This document shows positions 29,517-37,345 of a stretch of DNA of 64,000 bases, one piece after another. The first letter of the stretch is position 1. Every line of letters begins with the position of its first letter. The notes below the pieces were generated by a model. The model was not told the origin of the DNA and did no database searches. It was given only the letters and a program-made list of their open reading frames with translations. The DNA is from Shewanella putrefaciens (lineage in GTDB: Bacteria; Pseudomonadota; Gammaproteobacteria; Enterobacterales; Shewanellaceae), in contig NZ_CP066370.1 in the NCBI RefSeq assembly GCF_016406325.1, forward strand, positions 992,001 to 1,056,000. Direction: 5' to 3'. The position numbers were made by a program, and so were the translations under genes.

Positions 29517-29933
29517 TCAATAACGATTGCGCTCTGCAGGGATATCGCTTAAATACTCCACAAATTCCACTTCAAACCCATGGGCGTCGAAGAAGTAAAT
29601 ATTGCGTCGATAGGGGTCTTCCATGCCATCTTTGGCAATAGGGAAACCTGCCTGGGTCAGTCTTGCTATCACAGCATCTAAGTCGTCGGTCACAAAGGCA
29701 AAATGCGCTAGGCCTATTTGGTGACCCGTTAAATCGCGGTTTTCACCTTCACCATTGTCACTAAAAGCAATGTATTGATAATCATCGCCAAAATGAATCC
29801 AATTACGCGGTTTGCCGTACCAAGTGCCTTTATCACCCCCGCGTACGCGCCAGTGGGGAAAAGCCGCTTGATAAAAGCGAAGTGCTGCAGGGATGTCGTC
29901 TACCACTAAATTGATATGCTCTAAATGGATCAT
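29517..29933 (-). CDS. VOC (glyoxalase/bleomycin-resistance fold) family protein
   Basis: 138 residues, one pair of beta-alpha-beta-beta-beta modules. Candidate metal ligands: His at the start (LEHINLVVDD), His in the second module (IGLAHFAFVTDD) and the C-terminal acidic FFDAHGFEVEFVEYL. Could be a lyase, dioxygenase or binding protein; substrate unknown. It begins 56 bp downstream of a flavin reductase gene on the same strand, so the two are probably cotranscribed. Confidence 0.82.
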   Translation of the reverse strand: MIHLEHINLVVDDIPAALRFYQAAFPHWRVRGGDKGTWYGKPRNWIHFGDDYQYIAFSDNGEGENRDLTGHQIGLAHFAFVTDDLDAVIARLTQAGFPIAKDGMEDPYRRNIYFFDAHGFEVEFVEYLSDIPAERNRY

Positions 29934-29989
29934 AATGCGTTCCTTGTAATGATTTTAGTCTGTCGTTGGTGGTTAAAATCTCAAGCCGC

Positions 29990-30604
29990 TTACATACCGT
30001 AACAGTATTCCTGCTGTTTGGGGTACGCTTGATTGGCATGTTGTTCACGAATGGGGGCTAATGCTTGGGCGTATTGATGCAGCATATATAAGCTGTATTG
30101 CACTCTTTCCCTAAGCGCGATATCGCGGGCACTCTCAGGGATGGCATTGAGTACATGGCTGACATTGCGAATGATTAAGTGATCGGGGATGGGCACTAAT
30201 TTATTGTTTTTAAGTGCATTCATTTTTAGTTCAACGATAGGGTAGGTACCGCTAATACCATCCGATATTGAGACTAACAAGGTGGGTTTATGGGCGGTTT
30301 CTTCACGAGTACACATCAACAAAAAGTTCTTCAGTAATGGTGATGCCATACCGCCCCATTCCGGGGTGATCAGCACTAGCGCATTGGCTTCATCGACTCT
30401 GTGCTCTATTTCGGGCCAGTGTTCACCTTTGTTGTTTTCTTCTCCGTCCCAAAAGGGCAGATTAAACAGGCATAGTTCTAAGTGATGTATCGTGTCGTAA
30501 CCCATAGTATGGGGCGATGAGAAACTGCTTTCCGCGATATAACGACCGACTTTAGCACTTTGTGAATCGGGTCTTTGGCTGGTGCTGATGATGAGTAACT
30601 TCAT
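29990..30604 (-). CDS. NADPH-dependent FMN reductase family protein
   Basis: 204 residues with a flavodoxin-like fold: MKLLIISTSQRPDSQSAKVGRYI binds the FMN phosphate, and LVLITPEWGGMASPLLKNFL is the conserved PEYN-like loop with E-W-G in place of the usual Y-N. Members reduce flavins, quinones or azo dyes. Divergent from a SufR-like regulator across 146 bp that contain a palindrome and a direct repeat, suggesting local control. Confidence 0.83.
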   Translation of the reverse strand: MKLLIISTSQRPDSQSAKVGRYIAESSFSSPHTMGYDTIHHLELCLFNLPFWDGEENNKGEHWPEIEHRVDEANALVLITPEWGGMASPLLKNFLLMCTREETAHKPTLLVSISDGISGTYPIVELKMNALKNNKLVPIPDHLIIRNVSHVLNAIPESARDIALRERVQYSLYMLHQYAQALAPIREQHANQAYPKQQEYCYGM

Positions 30605-30647
30605 TAAGTAAACCTATTTGTTTATAAATTATTTGTAAGGTAATTGC

Positions 30648-30704
30648 TTTATTTAATCTTGTAAAGGATAAAGTAAATAAAAAAGTTTATTTAATCTGTT
30701 AAAG
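30648..30704. repeat. direct repeat plus palindrome in a divergent promoter
   Basis: TTTATTTAATCT occurs at 30648-30659 and again at 30686-30697, each followed by a near copy of TGTAAAG. Between them TAAATAAA (30674-30681) and TTTATTTA (30686-30693) form a perfect 8-bp inverted repeat with a four-base spacer. The array lies between the flavin reductase start and the regulator start, where an operator for the neighbouring regulator would be expected. Confidence 0.5.
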
Positions 30705-30750
30705 AGCGGGCGAATGGGGGATAATCCGTTGCGAAGACTGGAGATTTCAA

Positions 30751-31383
30751 ATGAAAACCACTGATAAGATTATTCAACTACTCAAGTTGCATGGCCCGCT
30801 CACCGCTAAAACCTTAGCGGAGGAATTGGCGTTAACAACTATGGGGGTGCGTCAACATCTTCAGGCTTTGGAAGATATGGGTGATGTGGATATTGAGGAT
30901 AGAGTTGAAGGTCGCGGTCGCCCAACACGTTACTGGGGCTTGACTGAGCAAAGCCGCACTCACTTTGCCGATCGCCATGAGGAATTAACGGTACAGCTGA
31001 TTGACTCGGTAAAAATGATCTTTGGCGACCAAGGCTTGGATAAGCTTATCGGTCACAGGGAGCAAAGTGCGTTAGTCCAATATCGTGCCACAATGGAAGG
31101 TGCTACTGATATTCCGACACGTTTGGCCATACTTGCGAAATTACGCTCGAACGAAGGTTATATGGCGACGATGGAGCAAATCGATGGAGTGTATTTTCTA
31201 CTCGAAAATCATTGTCCTATCTGCGCTGCTGCAACACATTGTTTAAATTTTTGCCGCTCAGAGTTGCAATTATTTCAGCAACTATTTGCAGATATCGCCA
31301 CCGTGAATCGAGAAGAGCATATTATCGAAGGTGCACGCCGTTGTGCATATCGAATTGTGTCACTCACCCCACAAGTACCATAA
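30751..31383 (+). CDS. SufR-like winged-helix regulator with C-terminal cysteine cluster
   Basis: 210 residues. The N-terminal winged helix-turn-helix (residues 5-65: LLKLHGPLTAKTLAEELALTTMGVRQHLQALE, wing GRGRPTRYWGLT) matches the COG2345 regulator group. The C-terminal half has five cysteines: C155, C158, C164, C168 (NHCPICAAATHCLNFC) and C198 (RRCAYRI), a pattern like SufR-type Fe-S sensors. It likely binds an Fe-S cluster or metal and controls the divergent reductase/VOC genes; both statements are inference from family and layout. Confidence 0.82.
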   Translation: MKTTDKIIQLLKLHGPLTAKTLAEELALTTMGVRQHLQALEDMGDVDIEDRVEGRGRPTRYWGLTEQSRTHFADRHEELTVQLIDSVKMIFGDQGLDKLIGHREQSALVQYRATMEGATDIPTRLAILAKLRSNEGYMATMEQIDGVYFLLENHCPICAAATHCLNFCRSELQLFQQLFADIATVNREEHIIEGARRCAYRIVSLTPQVP

Positions 31384-31444
31384 ACGCCTTGTTAAGACGG
31401 TATACTCAGTGAGCGTTTGTTCTTTTTATGATGTTTGAGGCAAC

Positions 31445-32155
31445 ATGCAATCTAAACGTGGTCGACTCGATAGATATTTAAGCGCGAAGATGCAGATGCC
31501 CCGCAAATTAGTGCGTGATTTACTGCTATCTGGGCGTGTGCAAGTGGATGGGCAGATTGTTAAAGAGATGGACAGACAAGTGGATGAGTTTTCCCATATC
31601 CAACTCGATGATCAAGTTTTACAGGCCAATACTCCGGTTTATATGATGTTACATAAGCCTGTTGGCGTGGTGAGTGCGACTAAGGATAACCAACATAAGA
31701 CGGTAATCGACCTACTTGATAATGAATATCGGCACGAATTGCATATCGCGGGTCGACTGGATTTAAATTCTTCTGGATTATTGCTCCTGACTAACGATAG
31801 TCGATGGTCCGAGGCGCTTATGTCACCAACAGAAAAAGTCGATAAAGTGTATCGTGTGACGCTTGCAAATCCACTAACACATGATTATGTAACAGCATTT
31901 GCTGAAGGTATGTATTTTGGTTTTGAAAATATCACGACTCAACCCGCAAAACTGGTTATCCTCGATTCCCATTTGGCTGAAGTGACGTTAAAAGAAGGTA
32001 AATACCATCAAATAAAGCGTATGTTTGGCCGATTTCGTAATCCTGTGATTGGTCTACATCGGTTATCCATTGGTGACATAGTGTTAGATGAACAGCTTCA
32101 ACCTGGTGAGAGTCGAACTCTCACCGCGGCTGAGATTGCTTGCATAAAAATCTAA
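31445..32155 (+). CDS. rsuA: 16S rRNA pseudouridine-516 synthase RsuA
   Basis: 236 residues. An S4 RNA-binding domain (about 1-55, RLDRYLSAKMQMPRKLVRDLLLSGRVQVDG) is followed by the RsuA catalytic domain: MMLHKPVGVVSAT, AGRLDLNSSGLLLLTND with catalytic D106, and EGKYHQIKRMFGRF. RsuA modifies U516 of 16S rRNA. It follows the regulator gene after 61 bp on the same strand and converges with the chemoreceptor gene. Confidence 0.92.
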   Translation: MQSKRGRLDRYLSAKMQMPRKLVRDLLLSGRVQVDGQIVKEMDRQVDEFSHIQLDDQVLQANTPVYMMLHKPVGVVSATKDNQHKTVIDLLDNEYRHELHIAGRLDLNSSGLLLLTNDSRWSEALMSPTEKVDKVYRVTLANPLTHDYVTAFAEGMYFGFENITTQPAKLVILDSHLAEVTLKEGKYHQIKRMFGRFRNPVIGLHRLSIGDIVLDEQLQPGESRTLTAAEIACIKI

Positions 32156-32176
32156 ACTCAGAGACTGTTCTCTAAA

Positions 32177-33802
32177 TTAGAGTTTAAAGGCACTGACTTG
32201 ATTGCGCATACTGCTGGCGAGTTTTGTTAAATTTATCACCGACTCACTTAACTCAGCCGCCGACGTTGTAGAGTGTTCGGCAATATCGCTAATGGCAATA
32301 ATGCTGCGATTAATGCTCTCTGCTACACTGCTTTGCTCTTCTGCTGCGGTCGCTATGTGGGTATTTAATTCTGTGATGCTATCAACAGAAGTGACAATTT
32401 CTTTGAGCGCTTGACCTGCTTGATTAGCTTTATCATTGGCATCATCCACCTGATGAATACCTATTTCCATGGCACTTACCGCTTCTTTTACGCCTTGCTG
32501 TAGTGTCGCTATCATGGCTTCAATTTCTTGGGTTGATTTTTGGGTACGTTGGGCAAGAGTTCTTACTTCATCGGCCACGACAGCAAAGCCTCTACCTTGT
32601 TCCCCCGCGCGAGCGGCTTCAATGGCGGCGTTTAATGCCAGTAGATTAGTTTGCTCCGCAATACTTTTAATCACATCGAGCACTCGGCCAATATTTTGGC
32701 TTTCATTAGCCAAAAAGCCGATAACTTTTGCCGTTTTTTGAATTTGATCGGAAAGCTGCGACATACTGTCAATGGATTGCATCACAATACTATTACCGTT
32801 GGCAGCATAGGTATCTGCATCTTTGGCTGAATCGGCTGCTGCAGCCGCACTTTGGGCGACTTCTGCAACGGTTGCCGTCATTTCGTTCATTGCTGTGGCA
32901 GTTTGCTCTGTCTCCGCTTGTTGCTGTTGCATACGTTTATTGGTTGCTTGAGTAAAACTACTAAGATCGGTTGCTGAGTGATTAACGGTATTTGCCGCTT
33001 CGGCAATGGAATTCAAAATACCTCTTAAGTGCTCAATCACTTGGCTTAGGCTAGTTGAGATTTGCCCAAGTTCATCATTATTGAAGGTCTTAAACTTAAT
33101 GGTGAGATCGGAATGTTGATGGATGGTCCTTAACTTATTTACTATATCGCTGATAGGGTTCATGACACTGCGGTTAACCCATAGGCCAATTAAAATACTG
33201 ATTAACATGGCAATAGCCGATAAGATGATGAAAATCGTAATAGACGATTGATAAATGTCTTTAACGGTATTTTTTTCCTGTCCTGCAATTTTGATCTGTA
33301 GTGCAATTAGCTCCGATATTTTGCCACTGATGGGGTCTATCGCGTGGTAGAGCGGCATAATATTGTCGTTCAGTTGGCCTGTGATATTACCGTTTAAACT
33401 TCTTAAGCGTGCAGTAAGGGTATTTATCTGTTGGTTTGCAGGCGCAAAGAGTGCCTCAGCTTGTTTTGCTAAGACTGATTCTTCTGAAGTAAGCTCCGTC
33501 GCTAAATATTTTTGCCAATATTGAGTAATGGTTGATTTTGCATTTTCAAGTGCACTTGCACCATCCGATGCGCTCAAACCGCCAGCATTGGTCTTATTGA
33601 CGGCATCAATTACATCTACCGAATATTTATCAGCAATGACTTTTAAGTCATCAAGTGGAACCACTCTGTCGTTGTAGATACGTTCGACACCAACCTCAAT
33701 TTTTCCCATCATATTTACGGCAATAAAACCGATCATAAGGAGCATGATTAGTGGAACTAAAATACCGATAAACATTTTTTGTTTAATTTGTAGGCCGTTC
33801 AT
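32177..33802 (-). CDS. methyl-accepting chemotaxis protein
   Basis: 541 residues from the ATG at 33802 ([15 protein letters not shown]), chosen because AGAGG lies upstream and a longer frame puts charged residues before the first span. Two membrane spans (about 10-32 and 188-210) enclose a periplasmic four-helix-bundle sensor of the 4HB_MCP type ([12 protein letters not shown]). A HAMP domain (about 211-265) leads into the signalling domain with the hairpin tip [34 protein letters not shown]. No C-terminal CheR-docking pentapeptide. Ligand unknown. Confidence 0.93.
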   Translation of the reverse strand: MNGLQIKQKMFIGILVPLIMLLMIGFIAVNMMGKIEVGVERIYNDRVVPLDDLKVIADKYSVDVIDAVNKTNAGGLSASDGASALENAKSTITQYWQKYLATELTSEESVLAKQAEALFAPANQQINTLTARLRSLNGNITGQLNDNIMPLYHAIDPISGKISELIALQIKIAGQEKNTVKDIYQSSITIFIILSAIAMLISILIGLWVNRSVMNPISDIVNKLRTIHQHSDLTIKFKTFNNDELGQISTSLSQVIEHLRGILNSIAEAANTVNHSATDLSSFTQATNKRMQQQQAETEQTATAMNEMTATVAEVAQSAAAAADSAKDADTYAANGNSIVMQSIDSMSQLSDQIQKTAKVIGFLANESQNIGRVLDVIKSIAEQTNLLALNAAIEAARAGEQGRGFAVVADEVRTLAQRTQKSTQEIEAMIATLQQGVKEAVSAMEIGIHQVDDANDKANQAGQALKEIVTSVDSITELNTHIATAAEEQSSVAESINRSIIAISDIAEHSTTSAAELSESVINLTKLASSMRNQVSAFKL

Positions 33803-33937
33803 ATGGATGCCTCTGTGAACTAAATGAGTCCTTTGGGCAGAGCTCAAGCTATCCCTATGATGAGTCTGTAAGATTAGTTATAGCAAACTTGCGGGAGTTA
33901 AAGAGAAATGGAGGAAAATTTTATTTTAGATACAAAA

Positions 33938-33958
33938 AAACCTCGCTTAGCGAGGTTT
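33938..33958 (-). terminator. terminator of the tRNA operon
   Basis: On the minus strand AAACCTCGC and GCGAGGTTT pair around a TAA loop and run into seven T residues. It lies 6 bp after the last tRNA-Leu. Confidence 0.92.
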
Positions 33959-33963
33959 AATGT

Positions 33964-34050
33964 TGGTACAGATGAGAGGACTTGAACCTCCACGCCCTTG
34001 CGAGCACCAGCACCTGAAGCTGGCGTGTCTACCAATTCCACCACATCTGC
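33964..34050 (-). tRNA. tRNA-Leu (anticodon CAG), second copy
   Basis: 87-nt class II tRNA with encoded CCA. The anticodon stem CCAGC/GCTGG encloses the loop TTCAGGT, giving anticodon CAG for CTG codons. There is a long variable arm, a normal D-loop (GGAATTGGTAGA) and T-loop TTCAAGT. Acceptor stem GCAGATG/CATCTGT, with a G-U first pair. It differs from the upstream copy by a compensated base pair in the acceptor stem. Confidence 0.97.
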
Positions 34051-34118
34051 ATGGCTATTCGATATTTCATCGAATTGACAATCTTAACACTGTGAATCTT
34101 AACTTTTGAACTGCAATT

Positions 34119-34205
34119 TGGTACAGGTGAGAGGACTTGAACCTCCACGCCCTTGCGAGCACCAGCACCTGAAGCTGGCGTGTCTACCAATTCCACCACA
34201 CCTGC
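34119..34205 (-). tRNA. tRNA-Leu (anticodon CAG), first copy
   Basis: 87 nt, encoded CCA, anticodon loop TTCAGGT. Acceptor stem GCAGGTG/CACCTGT; otherwise near-identical to the copy 68 bp downstream. The A-T to G-C exchange in the acceptor stem keeps pairing, so both copies should be functional. Confidence 0.97.
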
Positions 34206-34259
34206 ACTGTATCTATCGCAGTTCTCTAACATAAGTCGCTATCGCAACCTATTTAAAGA

Positions 34260-34335
34260 TGGTGCCCGAACCCGGAATCGAACCAGGGACACGAGGATTT
34301 TCAATCCTCTGCTCTACCGACTGAGCTATTCGGGC
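34260..34335 (-). tRNA. tRNA-Phe (anticodon GAA)
   Basis: 76 nt with encoded CCA. Acceptor stem GCCCGAA/TTCGGGC, D-arm GCTCAGTCGGTAGAGC, anticodon stem GAGGA/TCCTC with loop TTGAAAA (anticodon GAA), T-loop TTCGATT. First gene of the three-tRNA operon. Confidence 0.98.
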
Positions 34336-34523
34336 GACGGGCGCAATTTAAAGGCTTTTCGGGTTTTGAGTCAATAGATTTTTACTAAATAACCTAAAAA
34401 TGGGTGTAGTTGCATAAGTTTTACTCGAATAAGGGATTACGCTGTACTATTACTCATTCGGGCCGATTAAAAATCGATAAAGACGCAAGACTTCGTTAGT
34501 TAGAAAGGATGAACATATCTAAA

Positions 34524-34551
34524 AAGAATGCCCCTTCAAAGGGGCATTCTT
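34524..34551 (-). terminator. Rho-independent terminator after bamD
   Basis: AAGAATGCCCC pairs with GGGGCATTCTT (11 bp, six-base loop); on the minus strand it ends in a run of T residues. It starts 3 bp after the bamD stop codon. Confidence 0.92.
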
Positions 34552-34553
34552 AA

Positions 34554-35315
34554 CTAGTTTGATAAGATTTCATTGTTTGGGAAGTTAGCTTGCATTACCA
34601 TGAGCACGTTTTGCTTCAGCTGGTTCTGACCTAATTCGCCGTAAGCTTCTATCATTATTTCTAAGGCCCGCTCTGTTGAAGGGGTGCCAGGATATGTTTC
34701 TAGTACTGATTGAGCTCGGATTGCCGCGGCGCTCCAAGCGTTCATTTTGAGATAATATTCGGCAACTTGAATGGAATATTTTGCCAAGCGATTTTTCAGC
34801 GATAACATGCGCTTTTGTGCATCAGCAGCATATTTGCTGTTAGGATAGGTTTTGATTAAACGGTCAAAATCTTTAAAGGCATCTTGGGCATTTTTAGGAT
34901 CGCGGTCAGTTCTATCAATACTCAACATATCATGGAATAGATAGTTATCAGCCTGCATGTTGACCAGTCCTCGCATATAGTAGACATAGTCGATATTAGG
35001 ATGGGTTGGGTTAAGACGGATAAATCTGTCTATATTGGCGATACCAGAAGCGACATCATCCATTTTGTAATAAGCATAAATCAAGTCTAATTGGACTTGG
35101 GTTTTATGCGGTCCGAAAGGGAAGCGAGAGTCTAGCGCTTCCAAAGAACGGACAGCTTTAGCGTAATTACCAAGCTCCATGGAGGTTCTTGCCTGAGAAT
35201 AAAGCACATCAGGTGAGGTTTTGGCTGCAATATCGCTATCATCAGGGCTGCTGCTACAGGCTGATAACGCTAGTGAAAATAGGACTAAGGTAACGCCTTT
35301 GGAAAATTTATACAT
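34554..35315 (-). CDS. bamD: outer-membrane assembly lipoprotein BamD
   Basis: Essential lipoprotein of the BAM complex that inserts beta-barrels into the outer membrane. About 253 residues from the ATG at 35315 (MYKFSKGVTLVLFSLALSAC); the lipobox LSAC sets the signal. Five TPR-type helix pairs follow (YSQARTSMELGNYAKAVRSLEALDSRFPFGPHKTQVQLDLIYAYYK...). An in-frame TTG four codons upstream is a possible alternative start. Divergent from rluD, the same arrangement as in E. coli. Confidence 0.95.
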   Translation of the reverse strand: MYKFSKGVTLVLFSLALSACSSSPDDSDIAAKTSPDVLYSQARTSMELGNYAKAVRSLEALDSRFPFGPHKTQVQLDLIYAYYKMDDVASGIANIDRFIRLNPTHPNIDYVYYMRGLVNMQADNYLFHDMLSIDRTDRDPKNAQDAFKDFDRLIKTYPNSKYAADAQKRMLSLKNRLAKYSIQVAEYYLKMNAWSAAAIRAQSVLETYPGTPSTERALEIMIEAYGELGQNQLKQNVLMVMQANFPNNEILSN

Positions 35316-35437
35316 ACTTGAATTCAATTCTTTTTAAGTTGTAGTTAAGAATTTTTCCATTTCACTATAAAATAGAAAACATCCGATTGTAACAGATAGC
35401 ACACATTTTTTGACCCCTAAATGGGGATACGGTTCCT

Positions 35438-36412
35438 ATGACACAAGAGATTAATCTAAAAAGCGAGATTTCGGCAACACAAACTGGCCTGAGATTAGAT
35501 CAGGCACTAGCTGAGTTGTTCCCAGATTACTCGCGCACGCGCATCAAGGAATGGATCCTATCTGATGCAGTTTATGTTGACGGGGTAATTGTTAATAAGC
35601 CTCGCGAGAAAGTATTCGAGCTACAACAGATTGAAATTGCTGCAACTCTTGAGGAAGAAGTGCATGCAGCAGCACAGGCCATCGAGCTAAATATTGTCTA
35701 TGAGGACGATCATATCCTTGTTATCAATAAGCAAGCAGGATTAGTTGTGCACCCTGGTGCTGGTAATGCTGATGGTACGCTAATGAATGCGCTTTTACAC
35801 CATTGTCCCGATATTGAGCATGTGCCGCGTGCGGGTATTGTGCACCGTCTCGATAAAGACACGACTGGTTTGATGGTAGTGGCCAAAACGGTTGAAGCAC
35901 AAACCCATTTAGTGGCTGCTTTGCAGGCCCGTGAAATCACTCGTGAATACGAAGCGATTGTGATGGGGACTATGACAGGTGGCGGTACTGTTGATGAGCC
36001 GATTGGCCGTCATCCAACCAAACGCACTCATATGGCGGTGCATCACTCTGGCAAACCAGCCGTTACCCATTATCGGGTTGCCGAAAAGTTCCGTAATCAC
36101 ACGCGTTTAAGATTGCGCCTTGAATCGGGTCGTACGCATCAAATTCGTGTGCACATGGAATACATTGGCCACGTATTAGTGGGCGATCCTGTTTATGGCG
36201 GTCGTCCAAAACCACCAAAGGCCGCGAGCCCAGAGTTTTTTGAAATTTTGAAAAACTTTAAACGCCAAGCGCTACACGCTGTGCGTCTTGAATTAGCGCA
36301 CCCAGTGAGCTGTGAAATCATGAGTTGGCAAGCGCCAATTCCTGAAGACATGGTGATTTTAACGAAAGCACTGCGTCAAGACACGGTCGAACATCCGATC
36401 GAGTATTTGTAA
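35438..36412 (+). CDS. rluD: 23S rRNA pseudouridine synthase RluD
   Basis: Makes pseudouridines 1911, 1915 and 1917 in helix 69 of 23S rRNA. 324 residues: N-terminal S4 domain (about 18-75, RLDQALAELFPDYSRTRIKEWI), then the catalytic domain with VHRLDKDTTG (catalytic D139, the same number as E. coli), and GRTHQIRVHMEYIGHVLVGDPVYGG. The stop is immediately followed by pgeF. Confidence 0.97.
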   Translation: MTQEINLKSEISATQTGLRLDQALAELFPDYSRTRIKEWILSDAVYVDGVIVNKPREKVFELQQIEIAATLEEEVHAAAQAIELNIVYEDDHILVINKQAGLVVHPGAGNADGTLMNALLHHCPDIEHVPRAGIVHRLDKDTTGLMVVAKTVEAQTHLVAALQAREITREYEAIVMGTMTGGGTVDEPIGRHPTKRTHMAVHHSGKPAVTHYRVAEKFRNHTRLRLRLESGRTHQIRVHMEYIGHVLVGDPVYGGRPKPPKAASPEFFEILKNFKRQALHAVRLELAHPVSCEIMSWQAPIPEDMVILTKALRQDTVEHPIEYL

Positions 36413-37147
36413 ATGTTTAATCACGATTGGCCTGTTCCTGCTAATGTTGGCATCGCAATGACAAATCGTCATGGCGGTGTGAGCGTACATCCCTATGATA
36501 GTCTCAATCTTGGGCTGCATGTCGGTGATGTTGAAGAGCGGGTGATGGCTAATCGTGACTTACTCTGCAAACAATTAGCGTTAACCGCCGAGCCTGTCTG
36601 GCTCGAGCAAGTGCATGGTACTCATGTGCTTAATTTAGACGCGCTGAGCTTAGCTCATACTGCGGATACACCGATTGCCGATGCTAGTTACAGCCGAACC
36701 GCTGGACGAGTTTGCGCAGTGATGACCGCCGATTGTTTGCCTGTGTTGCTGTGTAATCAAGCGGGAACCGAAGTGGCTGCGGCTCATGCTGGTTGGCGTG
36801 GTTTGTGTGATGGCGTGATTGAGGCCACTGCGGCGCAGTTTAGTTCACCTATGGATGAGTTGATTGCCTACCTCGGCCCGGCTATTGGTCCACAAAAATT
36901 TGAAGTCGGTGTTGAAGTAAAGCAAGCATTCTGTGCTTTGCATCCACAGGCGGCAGCGTGTTTTATTCCAAGTGGTAACAAGTATCTTGCCGATATTATT
37001 GGCTTGGCTAAATTACGCTTGAGTTTACTCGGGATAAACCCTATTTATAGCGCAGATATCTGCACAGTCAGCGACACGGATTACTTTTCTTATCGTCGCG
37101 ATAAGGTGACGGGACGCATGGCTTCATTGATCTGGCTTAAGTCTTAA
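36413..37147 (+). CDS. pgeF: peptidoglycan editing factor PgeF (multicopper-like laccase domain, YfiH)
   Basis: 244 residues. The YfiH metal site is visible: MTADCLPVLL (Cys), AAHAGWRGL (His) and the upstream EQVHGTHVL (His). Members act on purine nucleosides and, in E. coli, help keep L-serine out of the UDP-MurNAc peptide. The ATG begins right after the rluD stop (TAAATG), so the pair is coupled, as in E. coli, where clpB follows. Confidence 0.94.
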   Translation: MFNHDWPVPANVGIAMTNRHGGVSVHPYDSLNLGLHVGDVEERVMANRDLLCKQLALTAEPVWLEQVHGTHVLNLDALSLAHTADTPIADASYSRTAGRVCAVMTADCLPVLLCNQAGTEVAAAHAGWRGLCDGVIEATAAQFSSPMDELIAYLGPAIGPQKFEVGVEVKQAFCALHPQAAACFIPSGNKYLADIIGLAKLRLSLLGINPIYSADICTVSDTDYFSYRRDKVTGRMASLIWLKS

Positions 37148-37188
37148 GCTAATTCCCTTACAGCTTCTATTTATTTGCGTGTTATTCG

Positions 37189-37216
37189 CTTGAATTTGGC
37201 TAAATAGCCCCCATCT
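37189..37216 (+). promoter_or_regulatory. sigma-32 heat-shock promoter for clpB
   Basis: CTTGAAT at 37189-37195 and CCCATCT at 37210-37216 with a 14-bp spacer, nearly matching the heat-shock consensus CTTGAAA / CCCATNT. It is 130 bp upstream of clpB, the gene expected to use it. Confidence 0.8.
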
Positions 37217-37345
37217 TTTAACTAACGAAATGTAATACCAATCCTATTTTGAACTCTCCATTTGACACGCTAATTCAAAGCCGTTCATTTGGTAAGGTAT
37301 CTGGTGGATTGGCATATATCTAATATGTGAGTTTTAGGAGGCTGT

